Notes: generated by a model from the letters alone, not told the origin. 64,000 bases of DNA from Rhodovulum euryhalinum (GCF_004342445.1 NZ_SLWW01000003.1:1-64000), one strand, 5' to 3'; positions 44,258-53,391 are shown, counted from the stretch's first letter. Translations and numbers: made by a program.

Positions 44258-45187
44258 TCAGGGCAGCACGGCAAGCCAGACCCATGCCGTCAGGATCGAG
44301 GCGGCCGTTCCGATCAGCACCGCCGACGCCGCCACCCGCCGCGCCGCGCCGTACATGTTGGCGAAGATGTAGGCGTTGACCCCGGGCGCCATCGCCGCGG
44401 TCAGCACCGCCGAGCGGAACGGTCCCGTCTCCAGCCCGAGCCCCGATCCCATGCCCCAGACGATCGCCGGATGCGCCACAAGCGAGATCGCGCAGGCATA
44501 GAGGATCACCCGCAGGTCGCCTTCGGGCCGATAGCGGTAGAGGATGCCGCCCAGCCCGAACAGCGCCGCGGGCAGCGCCGCACGCACCATCAGGTCCAGC
44601 GCGTCGGTCAGCACGGCCGGAAGGGGGATGCCGGTCAGGTTGACGGCAAGCCCCAGCGCGATGCCGATGACCAGCGCGTTGCGGAACATGGCCTTCAGGA
44701 TCGCGCCCGCGGTGCCGAAAAGACCCGTGCCCTGGTTGCGCACGATCTCCATCGCGGTCAGGCCCAGCCCGTAGCAGAACGGCGAATGGACCGCGATGAT
44801 CGCGTAGTTGGGCGCCAGCGCGTCCGCGCCATAGGCCCGTTCGGTGATCGGCAGGCCCAGCAGCAGCGAGTTGGAGAACAGGCAGACAAAGCCGATGGCG
44901 ACGCTGTCCTCCCAACTGCGTCCGAACAGGACCCGCGCACCGACAAGCCCCAGGACGAAGCCGGCCGTCGCCCCGGCGTAGAAGCTCGACAACAGCCGCC
45001 AGTCGAACTCCTGGCCCAGATCCAGCGTCGAGACCGCGCGGAACAGCAGGCAGGGGATCGCGAAATGCTGGGTGAACTTCATCAGCCCGTCGACGCCCGC
45101 CTCGCTGAACAGCCCCCGCCAGACCGCCACATAGCCGAAGCCCAGCACCAGGAAGACCGGCAGGATGACGTCCAGCAGCGCCTGCAT
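44258..45187 (-). CDS. AEC-family (auxin efflux carrier type) transporter
   Basis: 309 residues with about ten membrane helices in two inverted sets of five. It opens ALLDVILPVFLVLGFGYVAV, typical of AEC/malonate-type carriers; the central SNSLLLGLPITERAYG and late GVNAYIFANMYGA segments match the family's Pro/Asn crossover regions. Members move carboxylates such as malate or malonate across the inner membrane, or hormones in plants. The start overlaps the metallohydrolase stop by one base. It is the last gene of the seven-gene operon. Confidence 0.87.
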   Translation of the reverse strand: MQALLDVILPVFLVLGFGYVAVWRGLFSEAGVDGLMKFTQHFAIPCLLFRAVSTLDLGQEFDWRLLSSFYAGATAGFVLGLVGARVLFGRSWEDSVAIGFVCLFSNSLLLGLPITERAYGADALAPNYAIIAVHSPFCYGLGLTAMEIVRNQGTGLFGTAGAILKAMFRNALVIGIALGLAVNLTGIPLPAVLTDALDLMVRAALPAALFGLGGILYRYRPEGDLRVILYACAISLVAHPAIVWGMGSGLGLETGPFRSAVLTAAMAPGVNAYIFANMYGAARRVAASAVLIGTAASILTAWVWLAVLP

Positions 45188-45987
45188 CAGGCGGGCAGGC
45201 TCAGCACCATCCCGTCATGGGCGGGGGTGATGTGGTCCGGCGTCTCGGCGGCCAGGGTCTCGTAGTCGAGGTCGATATGCATGTTGGTCAGCACCGCGCG
45301 TGCGGGGGCCAGCCGCGCGATCCAGTCCAGCGTGCGGTCGAGGTGGAAATGCGTCGGATGCGGTGTGCGCCGCAGCGCGTCGATCACCAGGATCTCCAGC
45401 CCCTCCAGCAGCGCGACGCTTTCCCCGTAGATCTCGGCCACATCGGGCAGGTAGGCCAGCCCGCCGATCCGGAACCCCAGCGCGTCGATCGCGCCATGGT
45501 TCACCCGGAACGGGACCAGCGTGATCCGCCCGCCCGCGCCGTCCACATGCACCGGCCCGTCGATCGTGTGCATGTCGAGGATCGGCGGGTAGGGCGAGCC
45601 CTCGGGCTGGGTAAAAGCATAGCCGAAGCGGGAGTAAAGCGCATCCTGCGTCGCGCCGTCGGCCCAGACGGCCAGCCTTTGCCGGGTGTTGAACACGATC
45701 TGGCGCAAGTCGTCGATACCGTGGACATGGTCGGCATGGGAATGGGTGTAGACCACCGCATCCAGCGTGCCGATCCCGGCCCGCAACAATTGCTCGCGCA
45801 GGTCGGGCGAGGTGTCGATCAGCACACGGGTTATCCCGCCGGGCGCCTCGCGTTCGACCATCAGGGAACAGCGCAGCCGGCGGTTTCTGGGGTTTGCGGG
45901 GTCACACTCCCCCCAATGCCCGCCCAGCCGCGGCACGCCGCCCGACGAGCCGCAGCCGAGGATGGTGAACCTGAGCGCGCCGGTCAC
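45187..45987 (-). CDS. MBL-fold metallohydrolase (PhnP-like)
   Basis: 266 residues from a GTG start whose GTGA overlaps the tatD stop. The metal site HxHxDH is THSHADHVHG (82-87), and GCGSSGGVPR with HWGECDP opens the chain as in PhnP-like enzymes; NMHIDLDYETL holds a late His. PhnP is a cyclic phosphodiesterase of phosphonate metabolism, but no phn genes are here, so a general phosphodiesterase role is likelier. It lies between tatD and the AEC transporter. Confidence 0.9.
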   Translation of the reverse strand: MTGALRFTILGCGSSGGVPRLGGHWGECDPANPRNRRLRCSLMVEREAPGGITRVLIDTSPDLREQLLRAGIGTLDAVVYTHSHADHVHGIDDLRQIVFNTRQRLAVWADGATQDALYSRFGYAFTQPEGSPYPPILDMHTIDGPVHVDGAGGRITLVPFRVNHGAIDALGFRIGGLAYLPDVAEIYGESVALLEGLEILVIDALRRTPHPTHFHLDRTLDWIARLAPARAVLTNMHIDLDYETLAAETPDHITPAHDGMVLSLPA

Positions 45988-46793
45988 GCGGCCTCCTGCC
46001 AGCTTGCGGCCTTGGCGAACAGCCGGTCGAAATTCGCCTGCGTCTGCGCGGCGAAGGCGGTGTAGTCGAGGCCGAACAGATCGGCGCCGACCCGCGCCGT
46101 ATGGGCGGTATAGGCCGGTTCGTTGCGTCGCCCGCGATGGGGCGGCGGGGCCAGGTAGGGCGCGTCGGTTTCCAGGAGGATCCGGTCCAGCGGCGCGGCG
46201 GCAAAGATGTCGCGCAACTCCTTCGACTTCGGAAAGGCCGCGATCCCCGACATCGACAGGTAGAACCCCAGGTCCAGCGCGGCGCGCGCCAGCCCCGCGC
46301 CCGAGCTGAAACAGTGCATGACGCAGGCATAGGCGCGCTCGCGATAGCCCTCGGCCAGGATGCGCGCCATGTCCTCATCGGCATCGCGCGCATGAACGAT
46401 CAGCGGCAGGCCGGTTTCCTGCGCCGCGGCGATGTGGACGCGCAGGCTTCGCTGCTGCACCTCGGCCGACTCGGCGGTGTAGTGATAATCCAGCCCGGTT
46501 TCACCGATGCCGACGAATTTCGGGTGCCGGGCCAGTGCGACCAGGTCGTCCACCGTGACCATCGGTTCCTCGGCCGCGCTCATCGGATGGGTGCCCGCGG
46601 CGTAGAACACGGGCGCATAGGCTTCGGCGATGCCACGTACCTGGGGTTCGTTCCTCAGCCGCGTGCAGATCGTCACCATCCGCGTCACGCCCGCCGCGAC
46701 AGCCCGGGCCACGACAAGATCGAGCTCGTGCCCGAAATCGGGAAAGTCCAGGTGGCAGTGGCTGTCGGTGATCTGGGGGGTCGCTTGGGTCAT
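45984..46793 (-). CDS. tatD: TatD-family deoxyribonuclease
   Basis: 269 residues of the TatD amidohydrolase-like family. Metal ligands are in DSHCHLDFPDFG near the N-terminus, the Glu in VGIGETGLDYHY, His in LIVHARDADEDM and MHCFSSG, and the Asp in LLETDAPYLAPPPHRGRRNE. TatD is a metal-dependent 3'-5' exonuclease linked to DNA repair and fragmentation. It starts 6 bp after holB and overlaps the metallohydrolase gene by 4 bp. The holB-tatD-MBL order is common in alphaproteobacteria. Confidence 0.94.
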   Translation of the reverse strand: MTQATPQITDSHCHLDFPDFGHELDLVVARAVAAGVTRMVTICTRLRNEPQVRGIAEAYAPVFYAAGTHPMSAAEEPMVTVDDLVALARHPKFVGIGETGLDYHYTAESAEVQQRSLRVHIAAAQETGLPLIVHARDADEDMARILAEGYRERAYACVMHCFSSGAGLARAALDLGFYLSMSGIAAFPKSKELRDIFAAAPLDRILLETDAPYLAPPPHRGRRNEPAYTAHTARVGADLFGLDYTAFAAQTQANFDRLFAKAASWQEAA

Positions 46794-46799
46794 CTCGCC

Positions 46800-47930
46800 T
46801 CAGGCGGCCAGCCGGCCGGCGGTCTCGTCCATTCTCAGAACCGTATCGAGGATGAGGGAGGCGGGGTCAAGGTTGACCGCCTTGCCGGTCCGGGCGCGGG
46901 CGGTCAGCGCCTGCGCGGCCTCGGCCCAGCCCCGCGCGGCGGTGGGGGTGGGCGCAAGCCGGGCCAGCATCGCCGCCTCGCCGGGCGCGGCTTCGGGGGG
47001 CGGGGTGCCGGTCGCGCCGGTGCGGGCGAGGCGGGCCAGCAAAAGCCCGATCAGCCGCAGCGTCAGATCGAACCGCGCCTCGGCCTCGCGCCCGGCCGCG
47101 GCTTGTGCCAGCCGGATCGCGCGGGCGCGGTCCAGCCGGGGATGGCCCGCGAACAGCGCGACCAGCTCGGCGTACAGCGCCAGCCCGTCCAGTTGCGCCA
47201 GCCGGATCGCCTCGCCCACCGAGCCGCCCGACAGTTCCGCCAGCGCGACCGGATCGGCTGGAACCTCCTGACCGGCGGCGGCCAGCGCCTCGGCAATGGC
47301 GCCGGGGGCCAGCGCCGAGAGGCGCAGCTCGCGGCAGCGCGAGCGGATCGTCGGCAACAGCCGCGCGGGCTGGTGGCTGACCAGCAGCAGCGTGGCGTTC
47401 GCTGGCGGCTCTTCCAGCAGCTTCAGAAGCGCGTTGGCGGCGCTGGGGTTCATCTCGTCGGCCGCGTCCACGATCACCACCCGCCGGCCGCCATCGGCCG
47501 CCGACATCCCGAAGAACCCGCGCAGGCGGCGCACCTCGTCCACGGTGATGACGGTTTCCAGCCGCTTCTTCTTGTCGTCCCAGGCCCGCCGGATCAGCAG
47601 CAGCCCCGGTTCCGACAGCGCCGCGATGCGGCGGGCGACCGGGTGATCGGGGGCGACCGCCAGCCCGCTGGGGGCCGGGGGCGCGTCGCCGAACAGGCCC
47701 CCGTCGCTGCCCGCGGGCTGCGCCAGCAGGAACCGCGCGATCGCCCAGGCCAGCGTCGCCTTGCCCACGCCGCGCGGCCCCGTCAGCAGCCAGCCATGGT
47801 GCATCCGTCCGCCCGTGAACGCATCGAGAAACCCCGCCTCGGCCGCCGCTTGCCCGATCACCCGCGCCGTCTCGCGCGGGTGGGGGGCGCCCTCGACGCG
47901 GTCGGGTTCGGGGATCGCCTCGTCGGTCAT
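46800..47930 (-). CDS. holB: DNA polymerase III subunit delta'
   Basis: 376 residues, a clamp-loader subunit of the AAA+ class. Walker A is GPRGVGKATL (51-60), the Walker B-like region is VVIVDAADEMNPSAANALLK, and a sensor Arg region follows (LPTIRSRCRELRL). Delta' lacks the zinc-ribbon found in gamma/tau and is the stator of the loader that puts the beta clamp on DNA. It overlaps the tmk stop by 4 bp, the conserved tmk-holB gene pair. Confidence 0.93.
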   Translation of the reverse strand: MTDEAIPEPDRVEGAPHPRETARVIGQAAAEAGFLDAFTGGRMHHGWLLTGPRGVGKATLAWAIARFLLAQPAGSDGGLFGDAPPAPSGLAVAPDHPVARRIAALSEPGLLLIRRAWDDKKKRLETVITVDEVRRLRGFFGMSAADGGRRVVIVDAADEMNPSAANALLKLLEEPPANATLLLVSHQPARLLPTIRSRCRELRLSALAPGAIAEALAAAGQEVPADPVALAELSGGSVGEAIRLAQLDGLALYAELVALFAGHPRLDRARAIRLAQAAAGREAEARFDLTLRLIGLLLARLARTGATGTPPPEAAPGEAAMLARLAPTPTAARGWAEAAQALTARARTGKAVNLDPASLILDTVLRMDETAGRLAA

Positions 47931-48553
47931 GCCAGCGCTGCCTCGGCCAGATCGGCGATCTCGGCGGCGATCGCGTCGGCGGCGCGATCGGCGTCGATCA
48001 CCCGGCAGCGGGAGTCGAATTCCTGCGCTAGGTCCAGGAAACCCGCCCGCATCCTCGCCTGCATCGCCTCGCCGAAATCCTCGAACCGTTCTTCCGTGCC
48101 GTTCCGTCCCCTGGCCCGCGCCAGCCCCGTGCCGGGCGGCATGTCGAGGATGAAGGTCAGGTCCGGCTCACGCCTGATCATCAGCACATGTAGCTTGTCG
48201 ACCACCCGGCGCAGGTCGCCCCGCGTTATGCCCTGGTAGACGCGGGTGGAATCGGCGAAGCGGTCGCAGATCACCACCCGGCCCGCGGCCAGCGCCGGGT
48301 TGATCGTCTTTTCCAGATGGTCGCGCCGCGCCGCGGTGAACAACAGGATTTCCGTCTCGGCCGACCATCGGTCGGGATCGCCCTCCAGCACCAGCCGGCG
48401 GATCTCCTCGGCGCCGGGGCTGCCGCCCGGCTCGCGCGTCAGCACCACGTCGCGGCCCTGCGCCCGCAGATGCTCGGCCAGCCGTCGCGCCTGGGTGGAC
48501 TTGCCGGAGCCGTCGATGCCCTCGAAGGTGATGAACTGCGCGGCCCCTGCCAT
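47927..48553 (-). CDS. tmk: Thymidylate kinase
   Basis: 208 residues. The P-loop is FEGIDGSGKSTQ (10-21), the DR(Y/F) motif VICDRFADSTRVYQG, and the lid LARARGRNGTEERFE. It phosphorylates dTMP to dTDP. ATG 48553 is chosen over one nine codons upstream because the shorter start fits the family and the longer one would overlap dac. The gene begins one base after the dac stop and is coupled to holB. Confidence 0.95.
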   Translation of the reverse strand: MAGAAQFITFEGIDGSGKSTQARRLAEHLRAQGRDVVLTREPGGSPGAEEIRRLVLEGDPDRWSAETEILLFTAARRDHLEKTINPALAAGRVVICDRFADSTRVYQGITRGDLRRVVDKLHVLMIRREPDLTFILDMPPGTGLARARGRNGTEERFEDFGEAMQARMRAGFLDLAQEFDSRCRVIDADRAADAIAAEIADLAEAALA

Positions 48554-48554
48554 C

Positions 48555-49724
48555 TCAGAGGCCCGTGGCCTCCCGGCCAAGCCCGACCAGAACCTCTGTC
48601 GCGGTTCTCAGGCGCGGCACGAAGCCACCGCGCGCGACCGAGCGTTCCGCCACCAGCGGCACCCGCAACTCGCCCAGTTCAGGCCGCGAGATCACCAGTT
48701 CGCCCAGTTCCTGGCCCTCCTCGACGGGGGCAAGGATCGGGTCGCGAAAGATCACCTCGGCGCCGATCTGTTCGCGCACCGTCGCGGGCAACAGGATCTC
48801 GACATCCTCGGGTACGACAAGGCCCACCTGTTCGATCTCGCCCATCCAGATCCTGGCCTCGGCGACCCGTTCGCCCTGGCGCAGCACCTCGCGCTGGACG
48901 AACTGGCGGAACGCCCAGTTGACGATCCGCTCGCCCTCTTCGGCGCGCTGGGCCTCGGTCTCGAGCCCGGTGATGACGAAGGTCACCCGCCGCCCGCCCT
49001 GCAGCGCCGAGCCGACAAGCCCATAGCCCGCCTCCTCGGTGTGGCCGGTCTTGAGCCCGTCTGCCCCGATCCCCAGTTTCAAGAGCGGGTTCCGGTTGAA
49101 CCGGTTCTGCGGCGCCCGCCCGTCGAACGGATACTCGGCCTCGGCGAAATAGCCGTAGTACTCGGGGAAATCCTCGATCAGCCGCTCGGCGATGATGCCG
49201 AGATCCTTCATGCTCATGCGCTGGTTCGGATGCGGCCAGCCGGTCGAATTGGCGAAGGTCGCGTTCTCCATCCCCAAGGCGCGGGCGCGTTCCGTCATCA
49301 GCCGCGCGAATGCCTCTTCGGTGCCCGCCAGCCCCTCGGCCACCACCACGCAGGCATCGTTGCCCGATTGCACGATGATGCCCTGGATCAGTTGCTCGAC
49401 CGTGGGCCGGTCCTGGTCGTTCAGGAACATCGTCGACCCGCCCATCGCCATCGCGCGGGACGAGACCGAGAACTGCGTCTCAAGCGTCACCCTCCCGTCG
49501 CTGAGCGCCTCGAACAGCATGTTCAGCGTCATCAGCTTGGACATCGAGGCCGGCGGCAGGGGCTGGTCGGCGTTCTTGGACAGCAGAACCGTGTCGGTGG
49601 TCTGGTCCACCACATAGGCCGCGGTGGCGCGCGTCTCGAACGCGGCGCCCGCAGGCAGGGCCAGCGCGGTGGCCAGCGCGGCCAGCGCGATCAGGGTCTT
49701 GGGTCGGATGGATGTCTGTCCCAT
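48555..49724 (-). CDS. D-alanyl-D-alanine carboxypeptidase
   Basis: 389 residues, a DacA/DacC/DacD-type low-molecular-mass penicillin-binding protein (peptidase S11). A signal peptide (TLIALAALATALALPAGAAF) precedes the active-site S60-M-S-K63 motif, S120-G-N122 and K225-T-G227. It trims pentapeptides in the periplasm. A C-terminal beta-sandwich (after about 280) and amphipathic tail (EVLVGLGREATGL) would anchor it to the membrane. It is 13 bp after the SPOR gene and just before tmk. Confidence 0.94.
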   Translation of the reverse strand: MGQTSIRPKTLIALAALATALALPAGAAFETRATAAYVVDQTTDTVLLSKNADQPLPPASMSKLMTLNMLFEALSDGRVTLETQFSVSSRAMAMGGSTMFLNDQDRPTVEQLIQGIIVQSGNDACVVVAEGLAGTEEAFARLMTERARALGMENATFANSTGWPHPNQRMSMKDLGIIAERLIEDFPEYYGYFAEAEYPFDGRAPQNRFNRNPLLKLGIGADGLKTGHTEEAGYGLVGSALQGGRRVTFVITGLETEAQRAEEGERIVNWAFRQFVQREVLRQGERVAEARIWMGEIEQVGLVVPEDVEILLPATVREQIGAEVIFRDPILAPVEEGQELGELVISRPELGELRVPLVAERSVARGGFVPRLRTATEVLVGLGREATGL

Positions 49725-49737
49725 GGTCCGCGGTGCC

Positions 49738-50715
49738 TCAGTTCGTCACGTAATAGGCATCGGTGTAGCCGAGCCCCCGGACCTTCTCAAGCAGCGCCGC
49801 CTGTTCCGAGCGGGTGCTTGCCGGTCCGATCACGACGCGCCAGAACTGCGCCCCGCCGCTTTTCTGCGCATGGATCGTCGGCACGATGCCGCCCTTGCGC
49901 AGCGTCTCGCTGGCGTCCTCGGCATAGGCCTCGACGGTAAAGATGCCGACCTGGATGAAGGGCTTGGCCAGCCCGGACGCCCGCGGTGCGGGTGCGGCGG
50001 CGGCAGGGGCAGGGGCAGGGGCAGGGGGGGCGGTCGCCGCGGCGGTCTCGGCCGGGATCGTCACGGTGCCGGGGGGCGGGGCGGCCACGTCGCCGGGCGC
50101 CATCTGCGCGGGGCGGGCGGCCGGCGTGGCGGGGGCAAGGGACCGCGCCGGCCGCGACGGGGGCGGCGTGGCGCCCGGAACGGCCTGCCGCGCCTCGGCG
50201 TCGTCGATCGCGGCCGCTGCGGCGGTCAGCGGTTCGGCCCCGTCCTTCGCCCCGGAGGCGGGCGCGGGCACTGGAACCTCCTCGCGGCGGAGTGCGACGA
50301 CGCTCAACTCGGTCGGCTTGCCCGCAAGCATCTCCAGCGCCGTGGCCGCGTCGGACGAAACCTGCAGCTTCGGCCCCGGCATTTCACGCTCGCGCCGAAA
50401 CAGCGCGCCGACGACCGACTTGCCGTTCTCGGTGTTGCGGATCATCACCCGTTCCGGGGTGGTCGCGTCGGGATGCGCGATCCAGACACCCCCGAGCGAG
50501 GGGCGGCCGTCCCACAGCGCCGGTTCGGTTGCCGAGAAGACGTCCGGCGCCTCGACTTCGCGTTCTGCCATGGTGGGGGCGGTTCCGATCTGTGCGGGCG
50601 TATCCCCGTCGGCCCCGCGCCCGAGCCCCGCGAACGGCCCGCTGCCCTGGCACCCCGGCACAAGAAGCGCCGCGCCCAGAACCAGGGCCAGCCGCCCGAT
50701 CCGGTTCGCCGTCAT
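49738..50715 (-). CDS. SPOR-domain lipoprotein
   Basis: 325 residues: a signal peptide with lipobox LLVPGC (Cys at about 22), a segment with WIAHPDATTPERVMIRNT that resembles the RlpA-associated region, a long Pro/Ala-rich linker (about 160-245) and a C-terminal SPOR domain (FIQVGIFTVEAYAEDASETL to the end) that binds denuded peptidoglycan at septa. It is therefore a periplasmic cell-division or wall protein. It heads the operon with the carboxypeptidase 13 bp downstream. The linker repeats PAPAPAPAAAAPAP. Confidence 0.88.
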   Translation of the reverse strand: MTANRIGRLALVLGAALLVPGCQGSGPFAGLGRGADGDTPAQIGTAPTMAEREVEAPDVFSATEPALWDGRPSLGGVWIAHPDATTPERVMIRNTENGKSVVGALFRREREMPGPKLQVSSDAATALEMLAGKPTELSVVALRREEVPVPAPASGAKDGAEPLTAAAAAIDDAEARQAVPGATPPPSRPARSLAPATPAARPAQMAPGDVAAPPPGTVTIPAETAAATAPPAPAPAPAAAAPAPRASGLAKPFIQVGIFTVEAYAEDASETLRKGGIVPTIHAQKSGGAQFWRVVIGPASTRSEQAALLEKVRGLGYTDAYYVTN

Positions 50716-50953
50716 GCCTTGCCCCCTTTTCGCACGGGCGCCCCCGTGTCGCTTGTTTGTCTGCCCGTATCCGATGTGCTGCATCCGCCCCGGGCCCGGT
50801 CGCCAGAACGCGCCCTTCGGCCCGCACCGCCTGCACGCCGGATGATAGCGGCAGGCGGGAAGCAAGGAAAGGCTCGTGCCCTGGCAAAGGCGGATTTCGG
50901 CACGCGGGTGCTTTCAGAATCGAACCCGCCGCTCTAAGCCTCAGGACCGGATC

Positions 50954-51001
50954 GGAGGAGCGGCAGAGCGGTCGAGTGGACCGGTCTTGAAAACCGGCGA
51001 C
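50954..51001 (+). pseudogene. 5' half of a tRNA-Ser(UGA), tandem to an intact copy
   Basis: 48 bases beginning GGAGGAGCGGCAGAGCGG hold the acceptor 5' strand, D-arm and a full anticodon arm (CCGGT-CTTGAAA-ACCGG, anticodon TGA). They stop before the variable arm; the T-arm and 3' acceptor strand are missing. The block aligns without gaps to the first 48 bases of the intact tRNA-Ser that begins at the very next base. The acceptor strand GGAGGAG finds no partner nearby, so it cannot fold as a tRNA. Confidence 0.8.
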
Positions 51002-51089
51002 GGAAGGGTGGCAGAGTGGTCGATTGCAGCGGTCTTGAAAACCGCCGATGGGCAACCATCCGTGGGTTCGAATCCCACCCCTTCCGCCA
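51002..51089 (+). tRNA. tRNA-Ser (anticodon UGA)
   Basis: 88 nt including an encoded CCA (51087-51089). Acceptor GGAAGGG (51002-51008) pairs with CCCTTCC (51079-51085), discriminator G. The anticodon stem GCGGT/ACCGC holds loop CTTGAAA, anticodon TGA at 51036-51038. A long variable arm (GATGGGCAACCATC) marks the class II tRNA-Ser. T-arm GTGGG-TTCGAAT-CCCAC is complete. Confidence 0.95.
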
Positions 51090-51143
51090 ATATTTTCAAC
51101 AGGTTATCGTCGCTGATCTCCGCCCGTAAAACCCCGCTGCAAA

Positions 51144-51216
51144 GCTGCTACAAGCTGGCGATTTAGGGTTGCGGGAATCGGTCCGCGCAGGCTGCATGTA
51201 GCAGATTTGTAGCAGC
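51144..51216. repeat. Inverted and direct short repeats downstream of tRNA-Ser
   Basis: GCTGCTACAA (51144-51153) and TTGTAGCAGC (51207-51216) form a perfect 10-bp inverted repeat 53 bp apart. TGTAGCAG also repeats directly at 51197-51204 and 51208-51215, 11 bp apart. Such repeats next to a tRNA 3' end resemble arm-type binding sites of a tyrosine integrase at an old attachment site. No integrase gene is present. Confidence 0.45.
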
Positions 51217-52100
51217 CGTCAGCACGAAGGGGCAGATTTGCGAAAGATCTCGCCAAATGGGGTCAGAGATGACTTCCAAGGATAACCGACTGCTATCAGT
51301 GCGTTTTGTGGCGCGGGGCTTGCGGCATTTGGTGGAGATGAGCACGGATCGACGTTGACGGCGCAGAGTCTGCTGGCTGTCGCAGTAGCGTGGGATGGAA
51401 CGCGCCCGAATGGGTGGCAGGGTCTCCAGTGCGCCCAGACGAAATCCTCGGTGGCGAAGAAGACGCGGTCGGTCTTGTCGAAGAACCCCATCGTCTCGGG
51501 CGCGTCCTGCTAGGGCGGCTTGCCCTGGTGCAGGCGCCGACCGCCGACCGCGAAGGCGTGGCGGCCGGACTGACCGTGGCCTTCGACGCGGGGCCGCACA
51601 TGGCCCGTCTCCGCCAACGATCCGCCACGCCCTGCGGTTCCAGACCTGGGCGGTTCTGGAGCAGCCGGGACTCGACGAGGACCAGAAGGTTGCCCTGGTG
51701 TCTCATTGGCTCTGGTGCCCTGACACGTGATCCCGGATTGCGGATGACGCTGCGCGAGCGATCCGAGATGTTCGCACCCGCTGGCCATCGCGAACGGCCA
51801 TGAGACCGCTGATCCGGCCTCCCATGAGCCCGAGATCGACGGGAATCCGGCCATGTCCGGAGTGGTCGTCAGGCGGCCCTGTCGGTGGACTCGTCGCTCG
51901 CCATGGTGTAGCTGCCCGACGCGGCTGCCGCGGGTTCCCGTCCCGCCTGCTGAAGCCGGGTCCAACCGCCACGCGGCTCTGGAAACGGACGCCATGGCCG
52001 CGTAGCTAGGATCAATCGGCCTCCGGCACATCCGGCGCGGTTCACGCATGTCGAAGCGCAGGGGCGGTGATGCGGATTTCCGGAACCTGGAAGGGCGGCA
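51217..52100. other. Gene-poor stretch of about 0.9 kb after tRNA-Ser
   Basis: No intact gene is recognised. Frames on both strands are short or have no known features, and the fragments look like decayed coding DNA. With the tRNA half and repeats just upstream it may be the relic of an integrated element. The promoter and GGAAGG ribosome binding site of the flavoprotein gene at 52101 lie at its right end. Confidence 0.45.
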
Positions 52101-53276
52101 GTGGACTACGACGCGATCATCCTGGGCGCAGGCGGTGCGGGCCTGATGGCGGCCGCGACAGCAGGCCAGGCCGGTGCCCGGGTGCTTGTCATCGACCACG
52201 CGGACCGGCCGGGCAAGAAGATACTCATCTCGGGCGGGGGCCGTTGCAACTTTACCAATACCGGGGCCGGGCCCGCGAATTTCCTGTCCGGGAACCCGCA
52301 TTTCTGCAAGTCCGCGCTGAGCCGGTATTCCCAGTGGGATTTCCTCGCCCTCGTCGAGCGCCATGGAATTGCGTGGCATGAAAAGACCCTTGGGCAGTTG
52401 TTCTGCGACGGCTCCGCGCGGCAGATCGTTGCCATGCTGCTTGAGGAATGTCGCAAGGGAGGGGTGGAAATCTGGCTTGGCACGCGCATCGGCGAGATCG
52501 AACATGCCGACGGGCGGTTCCGGGTGGCGGGCTGTGTCGCGCGCCAGCTTGTGATCGCCACCGGCGGGCCGTCGATCCCCAAGATGGGCGCCACCGGCAT
52601 CGCCTACGACATCGCCCGGCGATTCGGCCTCGAGGTTGTCCCGCCGCGTCCGGCGCTGGTGCCGCTGACGCTCGGGCAGGAGGATGCACTCTTCACGTCG
52701 ATCCCGGGCGTGTCCTGTCCGGTCGTGGCGCGGGTGGGCGATGTCGCGTTCGAGGAGGCGGCGCTGTTCACGCACCGGGGGCTGTCCGGTCCCGCAATCC
52801 TGCAGGCCTCGTCCTACTGGCGCCCGGGCGGGACGGTTTCGCTGAGTGTCCTGCCCGATGCGGCCGGGACGCTTCGGGCGGCACGGCGGCACATGCCGCG
52901 GTCGCATCTGAAGGCGGTGCTTGCGCAGCATCTCCCGACCCGTCTCGCCGAGGTGCTCGCGCTCCGCATCGGGTTGACCAGGGAGCTTGGCAACGTCACG
53001 GACGCCGATCTCGATGCCGCCACCGCGACGTTGACGCGCCTGACCTTCCGTCCGACCGGAACCGAGGGCTATGCCAAGGCCGAAGTGACGGCGGGCGGCA
53101 TCTCGACCGCCGCACTGTCGTCCAAGACGATGGAGGCGCGCGACGTGCCCGGGCTTTACGCGATCGGCGAAGCGGTCGACGTGACGGGCTGGCTGGGCGG
53201 GTACAACTTCCAATGGGCCTGGTCGTCCGGCGTCGCCGCCGGCCTGGCCATCGCGGCGCGTCACGGGTGCCCCTGA
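52101..53276 (+). CDS. HI0933-family flavoprotein (NAD(P)/FAD oxidoreductase)
   Basis: 391 residues from a GTG start with GGAAGG upstream. The FAD-binding Rossmann motif is ILGAGGAGLMAAATAG (around 7-22), followed by the HI0933 signature GKKILISGGGRCNFTN. A GGxxxPKMG segment (ATGGPSIPKMGATG) and the C-terminal GLYAIGEAVDVTGWLGGYNF (second flavin contact) are typical. The family includes BaiN-like enzymes of unclear substrate. It stands alone, 115 bp before the Hsp70 gene. Confidence 0.92.
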   Translation: MDYDAIILGAGGAGLMAAATAGQAGARVLVIDHADRPGKKILISGGGRCNFTNTGAGPANFLSGNPHFCKSALSRYSQWDFLALVERHGIAWHEKTLGQLFCDGSARQIVAMLLEECRKGGVEIWLGTRIGEIEHADGRFRVAGCVARQLVIATGGPSIPKMGATGIAYDIARRFGLEVVPPRPALVPLTLGQEDALFTSIPGVSCPVVARVGDVAFEEAALFTHRGLSGPAILQASSYWRPGGTVSLSVLPDAAGTLRAARRHMPRSHLKAVLAQHLPTRLAEVLALRIGLTRELGNVTDADLDAATATLTRLTFRPTGTEGYAKAEVTAGGISTAALSSKTMEARDVPGLYAIGEAVDVTGWLGGYNFQWAWSSGVAAGLAIAARHGCP

Positions 53277-53391
53277 CCGGCCGCGGTCGCGACCCATCGG
53301 CGGGCCATCCTCTCCATGCAAAAGAGGATGGGCTTGCGACCGGCGGGCCGATCGGCTAGGCCCCGCGGCCTGCATCCATCGAGGATCTGCC

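Noticed and set aside
46101-48239. 712-codon plus-strand frame across tatD, holB and tmk
   Set aside because: Antisense to three clear conserved genes and without recognisable features.
50954-51001. Second functional tRNA-Ser
   Set aside because: The variable arm, T-arm and 3' acceptor strand are absent and no CTCCTCC partner for the acceptor lies nearby.
51390-51803. 137-codon plus-strand frame downstream of tRNA-Ser
   Set aside because: No family or motif is recognisable and competing frames exist on the other strand. Treated as decayed or non-coding DNA.
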